From positions 124,001-188,000 of the forward strand of contig NZ_JAOCQD020000004.1 of assembly GCF_025290835.2 (NCBI RefSeq): 64,000 nucleotides of DNA, read 5' to 3'. Shown here one piece after another: positions 61,712 through 64,000 of this stretch. Made by a program: the position numbers and the translations under genes. Source of the DNA: Aquabacterium sp. OR-4. GTDB taxonomy: Bacteria; Pseudomonadota; Gammaproteobacteria; Burkholderiales; Burkholderiaceae_C. Under the pieces are notes generated by a model that saw only the letters and a list, made by a program, of their open reading frames with translations, was not told the origin of the DNA and ran no database searches. The first letter of the stretch is position 1. Every line of letters starts with the position of its first letter.

Positions 61712-63411
61712 GCCGGCCTGCCGAACCCCGCGCCGCGGCATGGCGCCTGCGGCGCGGCCGACTGGCACGGCTGGCACGGCTGGCACGGCTGGCCTGGGCC
61801 CTGGGCCTGCTGGCCCTGCCCGTGGCCTGTGCCCTGGGCCTACTGGCCGGGCCCGTGGCCGCCGCCGGCCCCGGCGAGATCGACGGCGCCGCGCTGTACC
61901 GCCAGCACTGCGCGGCCTGCCACGGCGCACAGCGCACCGGTGCCATGGGCCCGGCCCTGCTGCCCGAGAGCCTGGAGCGCCTGCGCCCGGCCGAGGCCCT
62001 CAAGACCATTGCCGAGGGCCGGCAGGCCACGCAGATGCCGGGCTTTGCCGCCAGCCTGACGGCCGACGAGATGGCGGCACTGGCGCGCCACATCCGCAGC
62101 CCCGTGCTGCCGGCGCCGCGCTGGGACGAGGCCGACATCCGCGCCAGCCAGGTCACGCACCGGGCGCCGCAGGCCCTGCCGGCGCAGCCGCAATGGCGTG
62201 CCGACCCGATGAACCTGTTTGTCGTGGTCGAGGCCGGCGACCACCATGTGAGCGTGCTCGACGGCGACCGCTTCACGGTGCTGCACCGCTTTGCCAGCCG
62301 CTACGCCCTGCACGGCGGCCCGAAGTTCACGCCCGATGGGCGTTATGTGTTCTTCGGCTCGCGCGACGGCTGGATCAGCAAGTTCGATCTCTACAGCCTG
62401 CAGCTGGTGGCCGAGGTGCGCGCCGGCCTGAACATGCGCAACGTGGCGGTGTCGGGCGACGGGCGCTGGGTGCTGGCGGCCAACTACTTTCCGCACACCC
62501 TGGTGCTGCTGGATGCCGGGCTGAACCTGGTCAAGACCTACGCCGCCACCACGCGCGACGGCCAGGCCAGCTCACGCGTCTCGGCGGTGTACGACGCGGC
62601 GCCGCGCAAGAGCTTTGTGGTGGCGCTCAAGGACATTGCCGAGCTGTGGGAGATCAGCTACGACCGCCAGGCCGAGCCCATCCACGACGGCCTGGTGCAC
62701 GACCACCGGCTGGGCGAGGCGCTGCCCACGGCGGGATTTCTGGGTGTGCGCCGCACACCGCTGGACGAGCCGCTGGACGATTTCTTCTTTGACCCGCCCT
62801 ACCGCCATGTGCTGGGCGCCACCCGCGCCAAGGCCAGCGGTGAACCCAGCGCGCAGGTTGTCAACCTCGACATCCGCCGCAAGGTGGCGGCCTTGCCGAT
62901 TGCCGGCATGCCGCACCTGGGCTCGGGCATCAGCTTTGCGCGCGAGGGCCGCCGCCTGCTGATGAGCCCCAACCTGAAGGACGGCGCGCTGGACATCATC
63001 GACCTCGGCCCCGAGGGCGGCATGGCCGCGCCGGGCGATGCGCGCGCCTGGCAGCGCGTGGGCCGCATCGAGATGCCGGGGCCGGGCTTTTTTGTGCGCA
63101 GCCACGAGGCCAGCCCCTTTGCCTGGGCCGACTCGATGATGAGCCCCGGCGCCAAGGACACGCTGACCATCATCGACAAGCGCAGCCTCAGCGTGGCCGG
63201 CCAGGTGCGCGAGCCGGGCAAGACGCTGGCCCACATCGAGTTCAGCAAGGACGGCCGCCACGCGCTGGCCAGCGTGTGGGAGATGGACGGCGCGCTGATC
63301 GTCTACGACGCCGCCACCTGGAAGGAGATCAAACGCCTGCCGATGCGCAAGCCGGTGGGCAAGTACAACGTGTTCAACAAGATCACGCGCTCGGAAGGCA
63401 CTTCGCACTAG
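61708..63411 (+). CDS. nirN: Heme d1 dehydrogenase NirN (cytochrome cd1-like)
   Basis: A 567-residue relative of NirS. A membrane-type signal (Arg-rich n-region with three RLA repeats) is followed by a c-domain with C68-x2-C71-H72 (QHCAACHGAQRTGAMGPALLP) and a d1-binding propeller (RYALHGGPKFTPDGRYVFFGSRDG; GMPHLGSGISFAREGR; ARGA-type NVFNKITRSEGTSH end). It introduces the last double bond of heme d1. It ends the nir run. Confidence 0.93.
   Translation: MSRPAEPRAAAWRLRRGRLARLARLARLAWALGLLALPVACALGLLAGPVAAAGPGEIDGAALYRQHCAACHGAQRTGAMGPALLPESLERLRPAEALKTIAEGRQATQMPGFAASLTADEMAALARHIRSPVLPAPRWDEADIRASQVTHRAPQALPAQPQWRADPMNLFVVVEAGDHHVSVLDGDRFTVLHRFASRYALHGGPKFTPDGRYVFFGSRDGWISKFDLYSLQLVAEVRAGLNMRNVAVSGDGRWVLAANYFPHTLVLLDAGLNLVKTYAATTRDGQASSRVSAVYDAAPRKSFVVALKDIAELWEISYDRQAEPIHDGLVHDHRLGEALPTAGFLGVRRTPLDEPLDDFFFDPPYRHVLGATRAKASGEPSAQVVNLDIRRKVAALPIAGMPHLGSGISFAREGRRLLMSPNLKDGALDIIDLGPEGGMAAPGDARAWQRVGRIEMPGPGFFVRSHEASPFAWADSMMSPGAKDTLTIIDKRSLSVAGQVREPGKTLAHIEFSKDGRHALASVWEMDGALIVYDAATWKEIKRLPMRKPVGKYNVFNKITRSEGTSH
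61762..61788. repeat. 9-bp tandem repeat CTGGCACGG x3 in the nirN signal region
   Basis: Three perfect copies code for the Arg-Leu-Ala repeats before the hydrophobic core of the NirN signal peptide. The length keeps frame. Confidence 0.85.
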
Positions 63412-63442
63412 GGCCGGTTCGCACTACGGGAACGGTCGCGAA

Positions 63443-63463
63443 GGCCGGCGGGCCAGGCCGGCC
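63443..63463. terminator. Hairpin after nirN
   Basis: GGCCGGC-GGGCCAG-GCCGGCC, a 7-bp perfect stem 31 bp after the nirN stop and just before the convergent end of a small reading frame. There is no T tract. Confidence 0.45.
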
Positions 63464-63470
63464 GCGCAGA

Positions 63471-63575
63471 TCAGCACCACAACCAGATGCGGCGCAGCCA
63501 GCCGGGCACGCGGTCGGTCTTGGGGGTGTAGTGCTGGCGCAGGTGGGCGTACATCGCAAACTCCTGTTGATTCAT
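63471..63575 (-). CDS. Small Trp/Arg-rich protein (27 or 34 residues)
   Basis: A short frame below usual gene size. Starting at 63575 it gives MNQQEFAMYAHLRQHYTPKT and ends RVPGWLRRIWLWC; an internal ATG at 63554 gives 27 residues and has the better ribosome site (CAGGAG, 7 bases upstream). The tail WLRRIWLWC is basic and aromatic, as in membrane-binding peptides. A promoter-like pair (TTGCAC, TATACA) lies upstream. The function is unknown. Confidence 0.45.
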   Translation of the reverse strand: MNQQEFAMYAHLRQHYTPKTDRVPGWLRRIWLWC

Positions 63576-63595
63576 CCAGTGTCGATGAGCCGGAC

Positions 63596-63622
63596 TGTAT
63601 AGAACAACAGGTACGGGTGCAA
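63596..63622 (-). promoter_or_regulatory. Promoter-like -10/-35 pair for the small Trp/Arg-rich gene
   Basis: On the minus strand TTGCAC (63622-63617) and TATACA (63601-63596) are separated by 15 bp, somewhat short for sigma-70. The AT-rich -10 stands out in very GC-rich DNA. Confidence 0.35.
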
Positions 63623-63697
63623 GAGGCCCGGACGGTGGGCGCGGGCCCCGCCGCGGTTGGGCGGGTCAGGCCTTCAGGCGGGCGATCCGGCGCCCCA

Positions 63698-64000
63698 TCA
63701 CCTGGCCTGAACCGGCGCCGCAGCGGGCACCGGCAGGGGCTGCAGCGTGCAGTCGATCCCCAGCCATTGAAGCCGCAGGCCCTGCACCGCCACGCCGGCG
63801 GCGCGGGCACGGGTACACACGGCGGCCGGATCGGCCACCGCCAGCGTGACGCCCACCAGCGCATCGGCCGCCTCGGCTGCATCGACGGCTGCATCGACGG
63901 CGGCACCGTTGGCCGCCGCGGCCGGCGGCCGCACGTCGACGAAGCCCTCGTCCAGCAGCACGCGCCAGCCCGCGCCGTGACGCGCGGCACTGCCGTCGCC
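63698..64000 (-). CDS. Probable VOC/glyoxalase-like protein, C-terminal part (runs off window)
   Basis: The last 100 residues of a protein whose start lies beyond the right edge. It reads GWRVLLDEGFVDVRPP ... DALVGVTLAVADPAAVCTRARAAGVAVQ ... WLGIDCTLQPLPVP. The pattern of a beta strand, an alpha helix with x-R-A-R-A-A-G-V and a final strand resembles a VOC (glyoxalase-like) half. Metal ligands cannot be seen in this fragment, so the assignment is tentative. A 12-bp repeat (GGCTGCATCGAC x2, 63875-63898) lies in the Ala/Asp-rich part. Confidence 0.5.
   Translation of the reverse strand, partial: GDGSAARHGAGWRVLLDEGFVDVRPPAAAANGAAVDAAVDAAEAADALVGVTLAVADPAAVCTRARAAGVAVQGLRLQWLGIDCTLQPLPVPAAAPVQAR

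Overview
The window is very GC-rich DNA, densely packed with genes that often overlap by 4 bp (ATGA/GTGA junctions). It looks like a betaproteobacterial chromosome. The Nap/Nir/Nor denitrification set, the cytochrome c maturation (Ccm) System I genes, several PEP-CTERM surface proteins and the FdhABC/DUF3305/DUF3306 formate dehydrogenase layout together suggest Burkholderiales of the Rubrivivax/Leptothrix/Sphaerotilus kind. That placement is inference from gene content; there is no rRNA gene or other taxonomic marker here.

Left part (1-14.5 kb), general metabolism and cell surface: the 5' end of an FAD aromatic monooxygenase with an upstream palindrome; a secreted unknown protein; a LysM plus amidase-like protein; an acyl-CoA synthetase convergent with a MaoC/hot-dog-like protein; a beta-1,3-glucan module (two LacI-type operators, two PEP-CTERM proteins, a GH16 glucanase with a CBM56-like tail); a class C beta-lactamase-like hydrolase; an OmpR/EnvZ-type two-component pair; and a third PEP-CTERM protein with an unusual Pro/Ala/Tyr repeat stretch.

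14.5-21.6 kb: a five-gene minus-strand operon of the arsenosugar type. It holds the ArsS radical SAM protein, a VTT-membrane/FAD-disulfide oxidoreductase fusion, TIGR04283- and TIGR04282-type glycosyltransferases and a second FAD oxidoreductase, with every junction overlapping. Its upstream region carries three kinds of tandem repeat, then a frameshifted histidine phosphatase gene.

21.8-33.3 kb: a Cys-type (not Sec) molybdenum formate dehydrogenase operon, with structural subunits, a small Tat protein, a lipoprotein, FdhD, DUF3305, a frameshifted DUF3306 gene, a polyferredoxin, a TorD-type chaperone and MobA.

33.3-63.4 kb: a denitrification island. A Dnr/Nnr-type Crp/Fnr regulator and norCBQ-(polyferredoxin)-norD are on the minus strand. 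napDAGHBC is on the plus strand. The complete ccmABCDEFGHI operon with nirE upstream is on the minus strand. nirS-C-F-DL-G-H-J-N is on the plus strand. FNR/DNR-type boxes (TTGA-N6-TCAA) lie upstream of norC (two), at the napD/napA junction, upstream of ccmA, in the shared nirE/nirS region and, in a weaker form, upstream of dnr. Together these genes encode nitrate to nitrite (Nap), nitrite to NO (cd1 NirS with its heme d1 pathway) and NO to N2O (cNor), with c-type cytochrome assembly co-located and formate as a plausible electron donor. No nos genes are in the window.

A recurring feature is short tandem repeats with periods of 6, 9, 12 or 15 bp in or next to genes, plus two G-rich arrays at the 5' ends of the arsS and ccm operons.
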